In this document: piece by piece, positions 1-9,268 of the stretch | Layout of the letters: every line of letters starts with the position of its first letter | How positions within the stretch are numbered: position 1 is the first letter of the stretch | Origin: Oceanospirillum sp048264105 | GTDB lineage: Bacteria > Pseudomonadota > Gammaproteobacteria > Pseudomonadales > Halomonadaceae | Assembly: GCA_048264105.1 (NCBI GenBank) | Contig: JBLXDJ010000003.1 | Span: forward strand, 186,001 to 250,000 | Direction of reading: 5' to 3' | Length of the DNA stretch: 64,000 bases | Made by a program: the position numbers and the translations under genes | Notes under the pieces: generated by a model | The model's input: the letters and a program-made list of their open reading frames with translations, nothing else | The model's database searches: none | What the model was told of the DNA's origin: nothing

Positions 1-2
1 TT

Positions 3-83
3 GCAGAGACTGAACAGCCTTTGCTGGTATTGAATCAGCAGCAATGCCTGAAGATTCTGCAACTACTGCAGCAAGCATTCTGA
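3..83 (+). CDS. 3' end of an unidentified gene (cut by window start)
   Basis: An open frame enters from the left edge and gives 26 residues (AETEQPLLVLNQ... ending LLQQAF) before a TGA stop. The Leu/Gln-rich tail suggests a C-terminal helix, but it is too short to assign to a family. The only support is that the frame is open and is followed by a non-coding stretch before trxC. The real gene could lie in another frame or end before the window. Confidence 0.3.
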   Translation, partial: AETEQPLLVLNQQQCLKILQLLQQAF

Positions 84-285
84 TAACACTCTGAGCATTC
101 CGATATTGGGCGGTGACCCGGTTTAATGAAATACGGTGACAGCTAACGGCTACCTGTCATTGAAAAACACTGAACCGCCCTTACATAAGAACTAGCTAAC
201 CTATATAAGCTTTCCAGGCTCAGGCCGATATCTTCGTCTGATCCGGGACTTAGTCTTATCCAATATTTAAAATCAGGAATCCACC

Positions 286-729
286 ATGCCAGAGAATACA
301 GCAACCCGCCATATCGTTTGCCCCCATTGCAGCGCCGTTAATCGTCTGCCAGAAGCCCGTTTAAGCGACAAACCAAACTGTGGAAAATGTAAAAAAGCAC
401 TTTTTACCGGCGAACCGCAGAACCTGACCCAGCAGACAATGAGCAAGGTGATCGCCAACTCTGATCTGCCGGTGGTAGTGGATTTCTGGGCTCCCTGGTG
501 CGGCCCTTGTCAGATGATGGGACCGATTTTTTCTCAGGTGACACAGGAGCTTGAGCCTCAGGTAAGAATGGCAAAAGTGAATACAGAACAGGAACAGCAA
601 TTAGGTGCGCAGCTGGGTATCCGAAGTATCCCGACACTGGCCATTTTCAAAAATGGTAAAGAGGTGGCACGCCAGTCTGGTGTTATGCAACCGGCTCAGT
701 TGAAGGCCTGGATTCAGGCAAACAGCTAA
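286..729 (+). CDS. trxC: Thioredoxin 2 (zinc-binding thioredoxin TrxC)
   Basis: A cytosolic protein-disulfide reductase of 147 residues, the usual TrxC length. Residues 1-40 form the TrxC-specific zinc module with two CxxC pairs (CPHC near residue 13 and CGKC near residue 32). The thioredoxin fold follows, with active site WCGPC and the cis-proline region SIPTLAIF. In the family, TrxC reduces ribonucleotide reductase and other proteins under oxidative stress, and zinc-ligand oxidation tunes its activity; this is family knowledge. The ATG is preceded by an AGGA-type ribosome site. The gene is monocistronic and is closed by a perfect hairpin just after the stop, shared with the convergent RDD gene. 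Confidence 0.96.
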   Translation: MPENTATRHIVCPHCSAVNRLPEARLSDKPNCGKCKKALFTGEPQNLTQQTMSKVIANSDLPVVVDFWAPWCGPCQMMGPIFSQVTQELEPQVRMAKVNTEQEQQLGAQLGIRSIPTLAIFKNGKEVARQSGVMQPAQLKAWIQANS

Positions 730-734
730 AATGA

Positions 735-766
735 AAAAGGCTTTATCCCACGGGATAAAGCCTTTT
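735..766. terminator. Bidirectional terminator between trxC and the RDD gene
   Basis: A 15-bp perfect stem (735-749 with 752-766) carries A residues on the left arm and T residues on the right, so it can stop transcription in both directions. It lies between the convergent ends of trxC and the RDD-family gene. Confidence 0.9.
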
Positions 767-821
767 ATCTATCGACTTAGCCGACATTACTGCAGTGTGT
801 GCAGCAATACCGGAGTTAGCC

Positions 822-1367
822 TTATTTCTTTGATTTCTTTTTCTTACGTGGCTTCTGTTCATCCGCAACGTCAGCATCAAACTCGGATTCAATCCGGCTA
901 ATCTCTTTATCCGATGGCACATAGACCACCTCGGACTCTGAAAAGCTGTCCGGCCAGGTTCTTTTTGACGGTGAAAACAACATCCAGAAGTGACCAATTC
1001 CCAGACAGATAAGAGAAAAGGCCCCGGCAAAAAAGCGCATCAGCGCCTGTGTCATTGAGATCGCACGGCCGTTATTGTTCTGAATCCGGATACGCCAGGC
1101 CTGCATACCTAAGGTCTGGCCTGTTCTGCGCCAGAAAAACGTGAAAAAGCCAAAGGTCACCAGAAAAAGAACACTCTGAAAGCCCGGACCCGCATGATCA
1201 TTCATCGCATCAACCCCTTCGGGAAGAAAGGGCAAACGAGCAAAGCCCAACAACATCCAGATCGCGACAATAATCAGAAAATCATAGGTAATCGCACCCA
1301 ACCGGCGAACCAGACCCGCAGGTTGCGTATAAGGTTGCTTAGGAAACTGGCGTCCACTTGTTGTCAT
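822..1367 (-). CDS. RDD family membrane protein
   Basis: A 181-residue inner-membrane protein of the RDD family. The characteristic Arg/Asp-bearing first helix is seen near residues 20-36 (LVRRLGAITYDFLII). Further hydrophobic segments lie around 65-80 and 108-130, with the conserved GQTLGMQAWRIRI turn between them. The C-terminus is a soluble acidic stretch ending in a Lys-rich tail (RKKKKSKK). RDD proteins have no single agreed function; some act as ion antiporters. The gene starts 44 bp after lptG in the same direction, so it probably belongs to the lptFG transcript, an arrangement also common in Pseudomonas relatives. Confidence 0.85.
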   Translation of the reverse strand: MTTSGRQFPKQPYTQPAGLVRRLGAITYDFLIIVAIWMLLGFARLPFLPEGVDAMNDHAGPGFQSVLFLVTFGFFTFFWRRTGQTLGMQAWRIRIQNNNGRAISMTQALMRFFAGAFSLICLGIGHFWMLFSPSKRTWPDSFSESEVVYVPSDKEISRIESEFDADVADEQKPRKKKKSKK

Positions 1368-1411
1368 TTATCAGCCTTAGCGTATCGGTAAAAGAGAAAG
1401 TTAAATCATAA

Positions 1412-2479
1412 TCAGCCAGTGCGCCGAATCAGAATAATGCCGTAAAGCGCACAGCCAATGGCCGGGGTTAATACCGCCCAAACTGGGTCGAAACCATATA
1501 CGACACTGGCCGGCCCTAAAATATCCTGAACATATTTCACAGCAAGACCAACCACCACACCGCTGAACACTCTTGTGCCTGCCGGCGCCGAACGTAACGG
1601 CCCAAAAACAAAGGAGGCCGCGACCAGAACCAAAGAAAAGATTGTTACAGGCAGTAGTGTTTTCTGCCAGAAAGCAATCTCATGTTCATGAGATTTCAAG
1701 CCCTGAGCATTTAAATATTGGGAGTATTTCCATAGGTCCGAAGGCGCGAGATACCGCTGTTCAAGAATGATAACCTTCATAAGATCAGGGGTCAGATCAC
1801 TGCGCCAGAATATATCGCCCGAAAGAGTCTTATTGATCTTATTAGGCGTCACCTGACTTGTAACTGTATTCTCTAACAACCACCCCTTTTGCTCAAAGTC
1901 ATAGTTCCCCGAGTCCGCAGACGTAATAGAGCTTAAGACCTGATCATCACCGGAAAAGGTATAACGCTGGATACCAAAGAGCTTCCCATCCGCCCGGATA
2001 GTACTGAAGTAAAAATAGTCCTGTCCATCCCTTAGCCAAACACCCGCTTTGTCTTGTGCTGCCAAATTAAAACGAGTCATGGCCCTGAAGTTTTGCGCAC
2101 TAACCTCTGTTTTTGGAGCGACAAATTCTCCAATGAACATCGCAAAAGTAATAATCAGTAAAACAGGCTTCATTGCCGACCAAATAATACGGACAATCGA
2201 TACGCCAGCGGCTCGAATAACAGCAAGTTCATTGCTGCTGGCCAAGCTCCCCAATCCCATTAAGCTGCCAATCATTACGCTGACCGGCACCAAGTCATAA
2301 AAACGACGGGGAACAGTTAGCATTATGAAGTAAAGAGCGTCCGTTAATTTGTATGTTGCTTTGAGGTTTTCAAGCTGATTCACCAGCTCCAATGTAAGAT
2401 CTAACCCCAACAGCAACAACTGGACCACCAAAATAGCGACAAACACATTCTTGGCGATATAAAAGTCCAGCTTACTCAT
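1412..2479 (-). CDS. lptG: LPS export ABC transporter permease LptG
   Basis: Inner-membrane permease of the LptB2FG complex that extracts lipopolysaccharide from the inner membrane and passes it to LptC. It has 355 residues, close to the E. coli protein. The YjgP/YjgQ fold is visible: an N-terminal amphipathic segment and transmembrane helices near 10-35, 58-85 and 100-120, a periplasmic beta-jellyroll in the middle, and helices after about residue 270. Its start codon overlaps the lptF stop by 4 bp (ATGA), so the two are translationally coupled. The motor protein LptB is not in this window. Confidence 0.95.
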   Translation of the reverse strand: MSKLDFYIAKNVFVAILVVQLLLLGLDLTLELVNQLENLKATYKLTDALYFIMLTVPRRFYDLVPVSVMIGSLMGLGSLASSNELAVIRAAGVSIVRIIWSAMKPVLLIITFAMFIGEFVAPKTEVSAQNFRAMTRFNLAAQDKAGVWLRDGQDYFYFSTIRADGKLFGIQRYTFSGDDQVLSSITSADSGNYDFEQKGWLLENTVTSQVTPNKINKTLSGDIFWRSDLTPDLMKVIILEQRYLAPSDLWKYSQYLNAQGLKSHEHEIAFWQKTLLPVTIFSLVLVAASFVFGPLRSAPAGTRVFSGVVVGLAVKYVQDILGPASVVYGFDPVWAVLTPAIGCALYGIILIRRTG

Positions 2480-3585
2480 ATTTTTGACTCCGCGTTACGT
2501 CCCGAATGGATCCATGTCGCAAGAGGCTCTTTTAGTAATAGATACGCTGCCAGCGAGATAAAAATAAAATGTACAGCCCACAAGCCAATAGATGCCGGAA
2601 TCTGTTGTTTTTCAATCATTCCCTGAACAGAAATCAAGGCACTTAAATATAGGATATGAAGAAATACCGCCGGAAACAGCTTCGCAAAACGACCCTGCCG
2701 TGGACGAACATAACTAAGCGGAACAGCAATAAGCGTAACGACTAATACCATCAACGGCAGGGAAAAACGCCACTGTAAGGCTGACTGATGTTCCAACAGA
2801 GGGGAACCGATGAGTTTTGCCGTGGGTAGTTGGCGAACTTTATATGAAGGCGCTCTTTCCCGACTCATCGTCATACGCACCGCATAACGCTCAAATGTCA
2901 TCAAAGAAAAATCACCGGCACCGGCGCGACCTTCTGTCCGTGCCCCATTTTCCAGAATCAGATAACGACTCCCCGTTATTTCATCCAGATACTGATATCC
3001 CTGCTCTGCTTTGAACACTGCGGTACGGCTTTCCCCATCACTCCCCATTACCTGCTGTGATAAGAAGACATTCTTCATTTTTGTATTCCCATCAGTCAGG
3101 TCTTCGGTATACACCACCTGACGACCAGAGAATTCCTGAAACCTTCCGGGCTTAATTGTCGAAAAATCAACCCGTTGCTTCTGAGTCTCAAGAATCTGCA
3201 CCACCTTTGACTCACTCCAAGGGGTTAGCCAAAGACTAAAACTTGCGACCACAGAGGCCACTAACAGCCCCGTAAACAGGGTATAAGCCAATAGCCGGTT
3301 TGGAGAGAAACCACAGGCCATCAGCACGCCGATCTCATTTTCCTGATAAAGACGGCCATAGGTCAGCATCACAGAAAGAAAAAAGCCCAGCGGTAAGATT
3401 AACTCCAGAACCGAAGGAAATTGCAGCAGGAGCAGCGTCCAAAGGAAATCAAGCGAAAGGGATCCCTCGGCAACATCCTGAAACAAGCCGATAAAACGTC
3501 CACCCAGAATAATCAGCAGCAGAACAGCTGATACCGCAGCCAGCGTCAGCAGTACTTCACGAACCAGATAGCGAAACAGGATCAA
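2476..3585 (-). CDS. lptF: LPS export ABC transporter permease LptF
   Basis: Partner permease of LptG in lipopolysaccharide export, 369 residues. It shows the same layout: N-terminal helices (MILFRYLVREVLLTLAAVSA...), a central periplasmic beta-rich domain, and C-terminal helices ending near residue 355. The start is a TTG codon preceded by a perfect AGGAG site 6 bp upstream on the minus strand, which supports this choice; the first residues match other LptF proteins. It is the first gene of lptF-lptG-RDD and is divergent from pepA, as in E. coli and Pseudomonas. Confidence 0.95.
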   Translation of the reverse strand: MILFRYLVREVLLTLAAVSAVLLLIILGGRFIGLFQDVAEGSLSLDFLWTLLLLQFPSVLELILPLGFFLSVMLTYGRLYQENEIGVLMACGFSPNRLLAYTLFTGLLVASVVASFSLWLTPWSESKVVQILETQKQRVDFSTIKPGRFQEFSGRQVVYTEDLTDGNTKMKNVFLSQQVMGSDGESRTAVFKAEQGYQYLDEITGSRYLILENGARTEGRAGAGDFSLMTFERYAVRMTMSRERAPSYKVRQLPTAKLIGSPLLEHQSALQWRFSLPLMVLVVTLIAVPLSYVRPRQGRFAKLFPAVFLHILYLSALISVQGMIEKQQIPASIGLWAVHFIFISLAAYLLLKEPLATWIHSGRNAESKI

Positions 3586-3793
3586 AAGGCGCTCCTAGGG
3601 TGTAAAACGATTAAGCGATGTGCTTATTCAGGGTCGATAAAGCCAGCAGAGATCTCCATGCGTAGCTCTTTCCGTTACAACAGGCATTGCGTAAACTGTC
3701 AGCAGTCACCATATACTACTGAGTCAAACGGGCAAATTATCTAATAACAGACCGCTTTTGTCTTGCCTGTAATCATTTCCGAGTGGGGTTTTT

Positions 3794-5269
3794 ATGTCCT
3801 TTAACGCTACAACTCAAGCACTATCCGAATTAACCGCCGATTGCCGAATCGTTTTTGTCGGTCATGATGCAACGCTGGGCAACAACGCTCAGCAACTGGA
3901 CAAAGCCAGTGGCGGAGCGATCAGCCGCATTCTGGAACTGGGGGATTTCACCGGTAAATTTGGCCAGACCCAACTGCTGCCACAGGCCGGTGAGCTGAAC
4001 GGCCGCCTGCTGCTGGTCGGTACCGGCAAAGCAGATGAACTGAAAGACGGTAAATTCCGTACCCTGATCAAAAATCTGATCACGGCCGTTAAAGAGACCA
4101 AAATCACTTCTCTGGTGCTGAGTCTGGAAGATGTTGAGATCAAAGGCCGCGACCTGAACTGGAAAGCCCGCCTGCTGGCAGAAAACACGGTGACCACGCT
4201 ATACGTGTTTGATCAGCTGAAGAGCAAACAGGCCGATCCGTCGGCACTTAAAGAGATCATCCTGTCCGTTCCCGGTGCCGAAGGCGCTGTACAGAAAGCC
4301 TTGGATACCGGTGCTGCTGTCGGTGAAGGCATGAACCTGACCCGTACACTGGGCAACCTGCCGGGCAATATCTGTACGCCGGTTTATCTGGCACAACAGG
4401 CGGAAGAGCTGGCAAAAGATTTTGACGAGCTGTCCCTGAGCATTCTGGATGAAAACCAGATGGCTGAGCTGGGTATGGGCTCTCTGCTGTCCGTAGCCAA
4501 AGGCAGTGTCGAAGCACCTCGTCTGGTGGTGATGGAATACAAGGGCAATGGCGATGCCAAGCCTCACGTACTGGTCGGTAAGGGCGTCACCTTTGATACC
4601 GGCGGTATCAGCCTGAAGCCGGGCGAAGGCATGGACGAAATGAAATTCGACATGTGCGGCGCAGCCAGTGTCATGGGTACCATGGCAGTACTGAAGCAGC
4701 TGAAGCCAAAAGTTAACGTGGTTGGCGTAGTTGCCGCAGTAGAAAACATGCCGGCAGGCAATGCCTCCAAGCCGGGCGATATTGTTACCACCATGTCCGG
4801 CAAAACCGTTGAGATCCTGAATACGGACGCCGAAGGCCGCCTGGTACTGTGCGACGCCCTGACCTATATCGGTAAATACAATCCGGAAACCGTAGTGGAT
4901 ATCGCCACACTGACCGGTGCCTGCATTATCGGTCTGGGCCATCACGCGACCGGTCTGCTGGCCAACGATGATGATCTGGCTGCCGATCTGCTGGAAGCCG
5001 GTATCGATGCCAACGATAAAGCCTGGCACCTGCCACTGTGGGCGGAATACCAGCAGCAGCTGGACTCCAACTTTGCCGACATGGCTAACATCGGTGGCCG
5101 TCCGGCGGGAACCATCACAGCAGCCTGCTTCCTGTCCCGCTTTACCGAAGACTATCGCTGGGCGCACCTGGATATCGCAGGCACCGCATGGCACTCCGGT
5201 AAAGAGAAAGGCGGCACCGGTCGTCCGGTGCCTCTGCTGACTCAGTATCTGCTATCAAAAGCCGAATAA
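3794..5269 (+). CDS. pepA: Cytosol (leucyl) aminopeptidase, M17 family
   Basis: A 491-residue, two-metal M17 aminopeptidase that removes N-terminal residues from peptides in the cytoplasm; the family forms hexamers. The C-terminal catalytic domain carries the metal and active-site motifs: VGKGVTFDTGGISLKPGEGM, then DMCGAA, and the signature NTDAEGRLVL. The less conserved N-terminal domain covers about residues 1-165. In E. coli, PepA also binds DNA in cer recombination and carAB control; whether that applies here is not visible. The start follows a GAGTGGGG stretch. It is divergent from lptF and ends in a strong terminator. Confidence 0.97.
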   Translation: MSFNATTQALSELTADCRIVFVGHDATLGNNAQQLDKASGGAISRILELGDFTGKFGQTQLLPQAGELNGRLLLVGTGKADELKDGKFRTLIKNLITAVKETKITSLVLSLEDVEIKGRDLNWKARLLAENTVTTLYVFDQLKSKQADPSALKEIILSVPGAEGAVQKALDTGAAVGEGMNLTRTLGNLPGNICTPVYLAQQAEELAKDFDELSLSILDENQMAELGMGSLLSVAKGSVEAPRLVVMEYKGNGDAKPHVLVGKGVTFDTGGISLKPGEGMDEMKFDMCGAASVMGTMAVLKQLKPKVNVVGVVAAVENMPAGNASKPGDIVTTMSGKTVEILNTDAEGRLVLCDALTYIGKYNPETVVDIATLTGACIIGLGHHATGLLANDDDLAADLLEAGIDANDKAWHLPLWAEYQQQLDSNFADMANIGGRPAGTITAACFLSRFTEDYRWAHLDIAGTAWHSGKEKGGTGRPVPLLTQYLLSKAE

Positions 5270-5330
5270 CGTTTTACACAAAGCGGCTGTCTAAAGCTGA
5301 ATAACTGCTTGTAAAACGGCAGTACGAAAC

Positions 5331-5363
5331 AAAACCGCGCTTAGCTTCTAAGCGCGGTTTTTT
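5331..5363 (+). terminator. Rho-independent terminator after pepA
   Basis: A 13-bp perfect stem (5331-5343 with 5349-5361), a 5-base loop and a run of six T residues. Confidence 0.93.
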
Positions 5364-5426
5364 CGTTCAGCCATCATTGCTCCGTGACCACTGGTCATCC
5401 ATCAGGGTTCGTACCCCCCATGCCTC

Positions 5427-5435
5427 TGATATAAT
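5427..5435 (+). promoter_or_regulatory. Extended -10 promoter for holC
   Basis: TGATATAAT gives a perfect TATAAT box preceded by TG at the extended -10 position. No good -35 is seen 17 bp upstream, as expected for an extended -10 promoter. It sits about 50 bp before the holC start and just after the pepA terminator. Confidence 0.6.
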
Positions 5436-5486
5436 CGGCCCACAGCCCACGCCAGCAACAACCGCAGCAACAACCGGATATCCGCC

Positions 5487-5918
5487 ATGACTCAAGTCGA
5501 TTTCTACATCCTGCCTGCCACAGAGCCTGAAGCTCAGCTCAACTTTGTTTGTCGTCTGACCGAGAAGGTGCTGCGCAAAGGGCATCAGATCTATATTCAG
5601 GCAGCGGATGAGGCTCAGGCTAAAGAGATTGATCGTTTGTTATGGGAGTTCCGCCCGGACAGTTTTATCCCGCACCTGATGGTCGGCGATGAGAAAATTC
5701 AGCAAGTACCGGTAGCCATCGGCCACAGCGAAGACTGCGCTCACCATCATGATGTGATGATCAACCTCTGCCACCATGTGCCGGATCATTTCAGCCGTTT
5801 CGAGCGTGTTGCCGAGATTGTTTTCCAGCAGGAAAATCTGCTCAAAGCCAAACGTGACGACTGGCGCTTTTATAAAGAGCGCGGCTACGCACTGAACCGT
5901 CACGATATGCGGCGCTGA
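5487..5918 (+). CDS. holC: DNA polymerase III chi subunit
   Basis: Clamp-loader accessory subunit of 143 residues, the standard length. It matches HolC throughout: an N-terminal strand with DFYILPATEPEAQLNFVCRL, the central PDSFIPHLM motif, and a C-terminal ending with the DDWRFYKERGYALNRHDM helix. In the replisome, chi pairs with psi and binds the tail of single-stranded DNA-binding protein, linking the clamp loader to primed DNA. The pepA-holC-valS order is the conserved one in gammaproteobacteria. It has its own extended -10 promoter. Confidence 0.94.
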   Translation: MTQVDFYILPATEPEAQLNFVCRLTEKVLRKGHQIYIQAADEAQAKEIDRLLWEFRPDSFIPHLMVGDEKIQQVPVAIGHSEDCAHHHDVMINLCHHVPDHFSRFERVAEIVFQQENLLKAKRDDWRFYKERGYALNRHDMRR

Positions 5919-5970
5919 AGCCGCAGCATTTTGCTCCAATCATTTTTATCGCACAGCCCCTTACAGGCGG

Positions 5971-5999
5971 TTATCACAGCCTTAAACGCCATGTATAAT
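5971..5999 (+). promoter_or_regulatory. Candidate sigma-70 promoter for valS
   Basis: TTATCA (4 of 6 to the -35 consensus) and a perfect TATAAT at 5994-5999 are 17 bp apart, about 140 bp before valS. The leader between this box and the ATG has no gene. Confidence 0.5.
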
Positions 6000-6138
6000 C
6001 GACCGATTATCAAGTACTGATCCGTATCGAGTCCGAAACAGTCTCCAGTACGATCTAACAATTTCCGTTCGCTGCCCGCCTGTGTCCTTCTGACCTTTCA
6101 GCAGGCAGCCAACCTGATTAGCGGTGAACCAGACCTCC

Positions 6139-9021
6139 ATGGAAAAGACTTACCAACCCGAACAGATTGAACGCACCTGGTATCAGAACTGGGAAGAGAA
6201 CAAATACTTCCGCCCGTCCGGCGAAGGTGATGCTTATTCCATCGTGATTCCGCCGCCAAACGTCACGGGTAGTCTGCACATGGGCCACGCCTTCCAGCAC
6301 ACCATTATGGATGCGCTGACCCGTTACCGCCGTATGCAGGGCCGTAATGCGCTTTGGGTTGTGGGTACCGACCACGCCGGTATCGCTACTCAGATGGTTG
6401 TTGAACGTAAGCTGGCCGCTGAAACCGGCGAAAGCCGTTACGATCTGGGCCGCGAGTCCTTCGTTGAAAAGATCTGGGAATGGAAAGAGGAATCCGGCGG
6501 CACCATCACCAAACAGATGCGTCGTCTGGGCAACTCTGTGGATTGGGAAAACGAGCGTTTCACCATGGATTCCGGCTTCTACCACGCGGTACAGGAAGTC
6601 TTTATCCGTCTGCATGACGAAGGCCTGATCTACCGTGGCAAACGTCTGGTGAACTGGGATCCGAAACTGCACACCGCGATCTCCGATCTGGAAGTTGAGA
6701 ACAAAGAAGTTAAAGGCAAGATGTGGTACCTGCGTTACCCGCTGGCTGATGGCGTTAAAACCGCTGCCGGTGAAGACCACATCGTGGTCGGTACTACCCG
6801 TCCGGAAACCCTGCTGGGTGATACAGGTGTCGCAGTTAACCCGGAAGATGAGCGCTATAAAGATCTGATCGGCAAGTTTGTTGAGCTGCCGTTGGTGGGC
6901 CGTCGTATTCCTATCGTGGGCGATGAGCACGCCGATATGGAGAAAGGCACCGGCTGCGTAAAAATCACGCCGGCGCACGACTTCAACGATAACGAAGTGG
7001 GCAAGCGCTGTGGTCTGCCGATGGTGAACATCCTGACCCTGAACGCCGACATCCGTGAAGAAGCTCAGACCTTCAACACCGATGGCTCCGTTAACGAAGA
7101 GATGGATACCTACATCCCGGAACAATACCGTGGCATGGAGCGCTTCGCCGCCCGTAAAGCGATCGTTGCCGAGATGGAAGAGAAAGGCCTGCTGGTTAAG
7201 ATCGAAGAAAATGCCATGACCGTACCTTACGGTGACCGTGGTGGCGTGGTGATCGAACCGATGCTGACGGATCAGTGGTTCTGCGATGCCAAAACACTGG
7301 CCAAACCAGCGATTGAAGCGGTTGAAAACGGCGACATCAAGTTTGTGCCTAAGCAGTACGAAAACATGTACTTCTCCTGGATGCGTGACATTCAGGACTG
7401 GTGTATCTCCCGTCAGCTGTGGTGGGGTCACCGTATTCCGGCCTTCTACGATAACGAAGGCAATGTCTACGTAGCCGCTTCTGCGGAAGCTGCGCGCGAG
7501 AAATACAATCTGGATCTGGAAACCGAGCTGCGTCAGGACGATGACGTACTGGATACCTGGTTCAGCTCCGCCCTGTGGACCTTCGGCACCATGGGCTGGC
7601 CGAACGATATCGAGAAGATGAAGACCTTCCACCCGACCGATACCCTGGTGACCGGTTTCGACATCATCTTCTTCTGGGTAGCCCGCATGATCATGATGAC
7701 CATGCACTTCATCAAAGATGAAGATGGCAAACCTCAGGTACCGTTCAAAAACGTTTACGTCACCGGTCTGATCCGTGATGAGAACGGCGACAAGATGTCC
7801 AAGTCCAAGGGTAACGTACTGGACCCGCTGGATATGATCGACGGTATCGATCTGGAAACCCTGCTGGAAAAACGCACCGGTAATATGATGCAGCCGCAGC
7901 TGGCTGAGAAGATCGGCAAGCGCACCAAAAAAGAGTTCCCGGAAGGCATCACCGCCCACGGTACCGACGCCCTGCGCTTCACACTGGCGGCACTGGCCTC
8001 TACCGGCCGTGACGTTAACTGGGATATGAAGCGTCTGGAAGGTTACCGTAACTTCTGTAACAAGATCTGGAACGCCGCCCGTTACGTGCTGACCAACACC
8101 GAAGGTCAGGATTGCGGTCAGAATGGTGAAGACGTAATTCTGTCGTTGGCAGACCGCTGGATCATCAGCTCCCTGCAGCGTACGGAAGAAACCGTCATGC
8201 GTCAGATGGACGAATACCGTTTCGATCTGGCCTCCCAGACCCTGTACGACTTTATCTGGAACCAGTATTGCGACTGGTATCTGGAGCTGTCCAAGCCGGT
8301 ACTGTGGGACGAGTCCGAAGGTGAAACCGACGAAGAGAAAGCACAGCTGGCGGCTCTGAAGCGCGGCACCCGTGGCACTCTGGTTCGCGTTCTGGAAGCG
8401 ATCATGCGTCTGTCTCACCCGATCATGCCGTTCATCACCGAAGAGATCTGGCAGCAGATCAAAGGTCTGGCCGGTAAAGAAGGCGACACCATCATGCTGC
8501 AGCCGTATCCGGCACCTGTGGCTGAACTGATCGACGAAACCGCCGAGGCGGATATCGAATGGCTGAAGTCTGTCATCGTCAGCATCCGTAATATCCGTGG
8601 CGAAATGAATATCGCACCAGGTAAGGAACTGCCGGTACTGATTCAGCACGGCAGCGACGACGACTTCCGCCGCCTGCAGGATAACTACGTATCTCTGTCC
8701 AAACTGGCCAAGCTGGAAAAAATCACCTGGCTGGAAGATGACGAAGAAGCACCGATGTCTGCCACCAAGCTGGTGGGCAAAATGGAAGTGCTGGTGCCGA
8801 TGGCCGGTCTGATCGACAAAGATGCCGAGCTGGGCCGTCTGAAGAAAGAGATGGAAAAACTGCAGAAAGAAGTGGGCCGTCTGGAAGGCAAACTGGGTAA
8901 CGAGAAGTTCGTAGCCAGTGCGCCGGAAGAAGTGGTTGCCAAAGAGCGTGAGAAACTGACATCTGCTCAGGAGTCTCAGGCGAAACTGCAGGAGCAGTAC
9001 AAAAAGATCGAAGCGCTGTAA
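6139..9021 (+). CDS. valS: Valyl-tRNA synthetase
   Basis: Class I aminoacyl-tRNA synthetase of 960 residues that charges tRNA-Val and edits mischarged threonine. Class I signatures are present: PPPNVTGSLHMGHAF (HIGH type) near residue 40 and KMSKSKGNV (KMSKS) near residue 553. The editing domain (TTRPETLLGDTGVAV) is intact. A C-terminal coiled coil (about 890-960) matches the tRNA-binding arm of bacterial ValRS. I chose the ATG at 6139 because the product then begins MEKTYQPEQIE, like E. coli ValS (MEKTYNPQDIE); an in-frame GTG at 6124 would add five residues. A UUCG-loop terminator follows. Confidence 0.97.
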   Translation: MEKTYQPEQIERTWYQNWEENKYFRPSGEGDAYSIVIPPPNVTGSLHMGHAFQHTIMDALTRYRRMQGRNALWVVGTDHAGIATQMVVERKLAAETGESRYDLGRESFVEKIWEWKEESGGTITKQMRRLGNSVDWENERFTMDSGFYHAVQEVFIRLHDEGLIYRGKRLVNWDPKLHTAISDLEVENKEVKGKMWYLRYPLADGVKTAAGEDHIVVGTTRPETLLGDTGVAVNPEDERYKDLIGKFVELPLVGRRIPIVGDEHADMEKGTGCVKITPAHDFNDNEVGKRCGLPMVNILTLNADIREEAQTFNTDGSVNEEMDTYIPEQYRGMERFAARKAIVAEMEEKGLLVKIEENAMTVPYGDRGGVVIEPMLTDQWFCDAKTLAKPAIEAVENGDIKFVPKQYENMYFSWMRDIQDWCISRQLWWGHRIPAFYDNEGNVYVAASAEAAREKYNLDLETELRQDDDVLDTWFSSALWTFGTMGWPNDIEKMKTFHPTDTLVTGFDIIFFWVARMIMMTMHFIKDEDGKPQVPFKNVYVTGLIRDENGDKMSKSKGNVLDPLDMIDGIDLETLLEKRTGNMMQPQLAEKIGKRTKKEFPEGITAHGTDALRFTLAALASTGRDVNWDMKRLEGYRNFCNKIWNAARYVLTNTEGQDCGQNGEDVILSLADRWIISSLQRTEETVMRQMDEYRFDLASQTLYDFIWNQYCDWYLELSKPVLWDESEGETDEEKAQLAALKRGTRGTLVRVLEAIMRLSHPIMPFITEEIWQQIKGLAGKEGDTIMLQPYPAPVAELIDETAEADIEWLKSVIVSIRNIRGEMNIAPGKELPVLIQHGSDDDFRRLQDNYVSLSKLAKLEKITWLEDDEEAPMSATKLVGKMEVLVPMAGLIDKDAELGRLKKEMEKLQKEVGRLEGKLGNEKFVASAPEEVVAKEREKLTSAQESQAKLQEQYKKIEAL

Positions 9022-9049
9022 GTCAGCCTTCATCGGATACCCGCTCCAG

Positions 9050-9075
9050 AAAAGCCCGGTTCGCCGGGCTTTTTT
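9050..9075 (+). terminator. Rho-independent terminator after valS
   Basis: AAAAGCCCGG and CCGGGCTTTT form a 10-bp stem closed by a TTCG tetraloop, followed by T residues. Confidence 0.93.
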
Positions 9076-9268
9076 ACGCCTGTACCTCCCCCCTTTACAC
9101 TCGTACTTTACACCTGTACTTCCCTCCGCCTACCCACAGCCGTTTCATCACAGGGCACAAGCTGATCAGGCGCAAAACCGATACAATTAGCATCTGTACA
9201 CCCAACCAGTATTTACCTAAACTGTCTGCTTTTAACCGTTCCGCTCCCTGCCGCAGGATGAGGTCATT

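Noticed and set aside
108..180. Nested inverted repeats before trxC (GGGCGGT/ACCGCCC and TGACAG/CTGTCA)
   Set aside because: No T-run and long loops; too weak to call a terminator or an operator.
6124..6138. GTG start of valS five codons earlier
   Set aside because: The ATG at 6139 reproduces the family N-terminus; neither has a strong ribosome site, so the earlier start is possible but less likely.
6118..9033. A 971-codon open frame antisense to valS
   Set aside because: It mirrors valS almost exactly; its translation is low-complexity with no family likeness. It arises from the biased codon use of a highly expressed gene. Similar antisense frames in pepA, pit, ilvD and thyA were left out for the same reason.
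9085..9120. Imperfect 13-bp tandem words (TTTACACTCGTAC, TTTACACCTGTAC) after valS
   Set aside because: Only two copies with changes in a low-GC spacer; likely chance or minor slippage.
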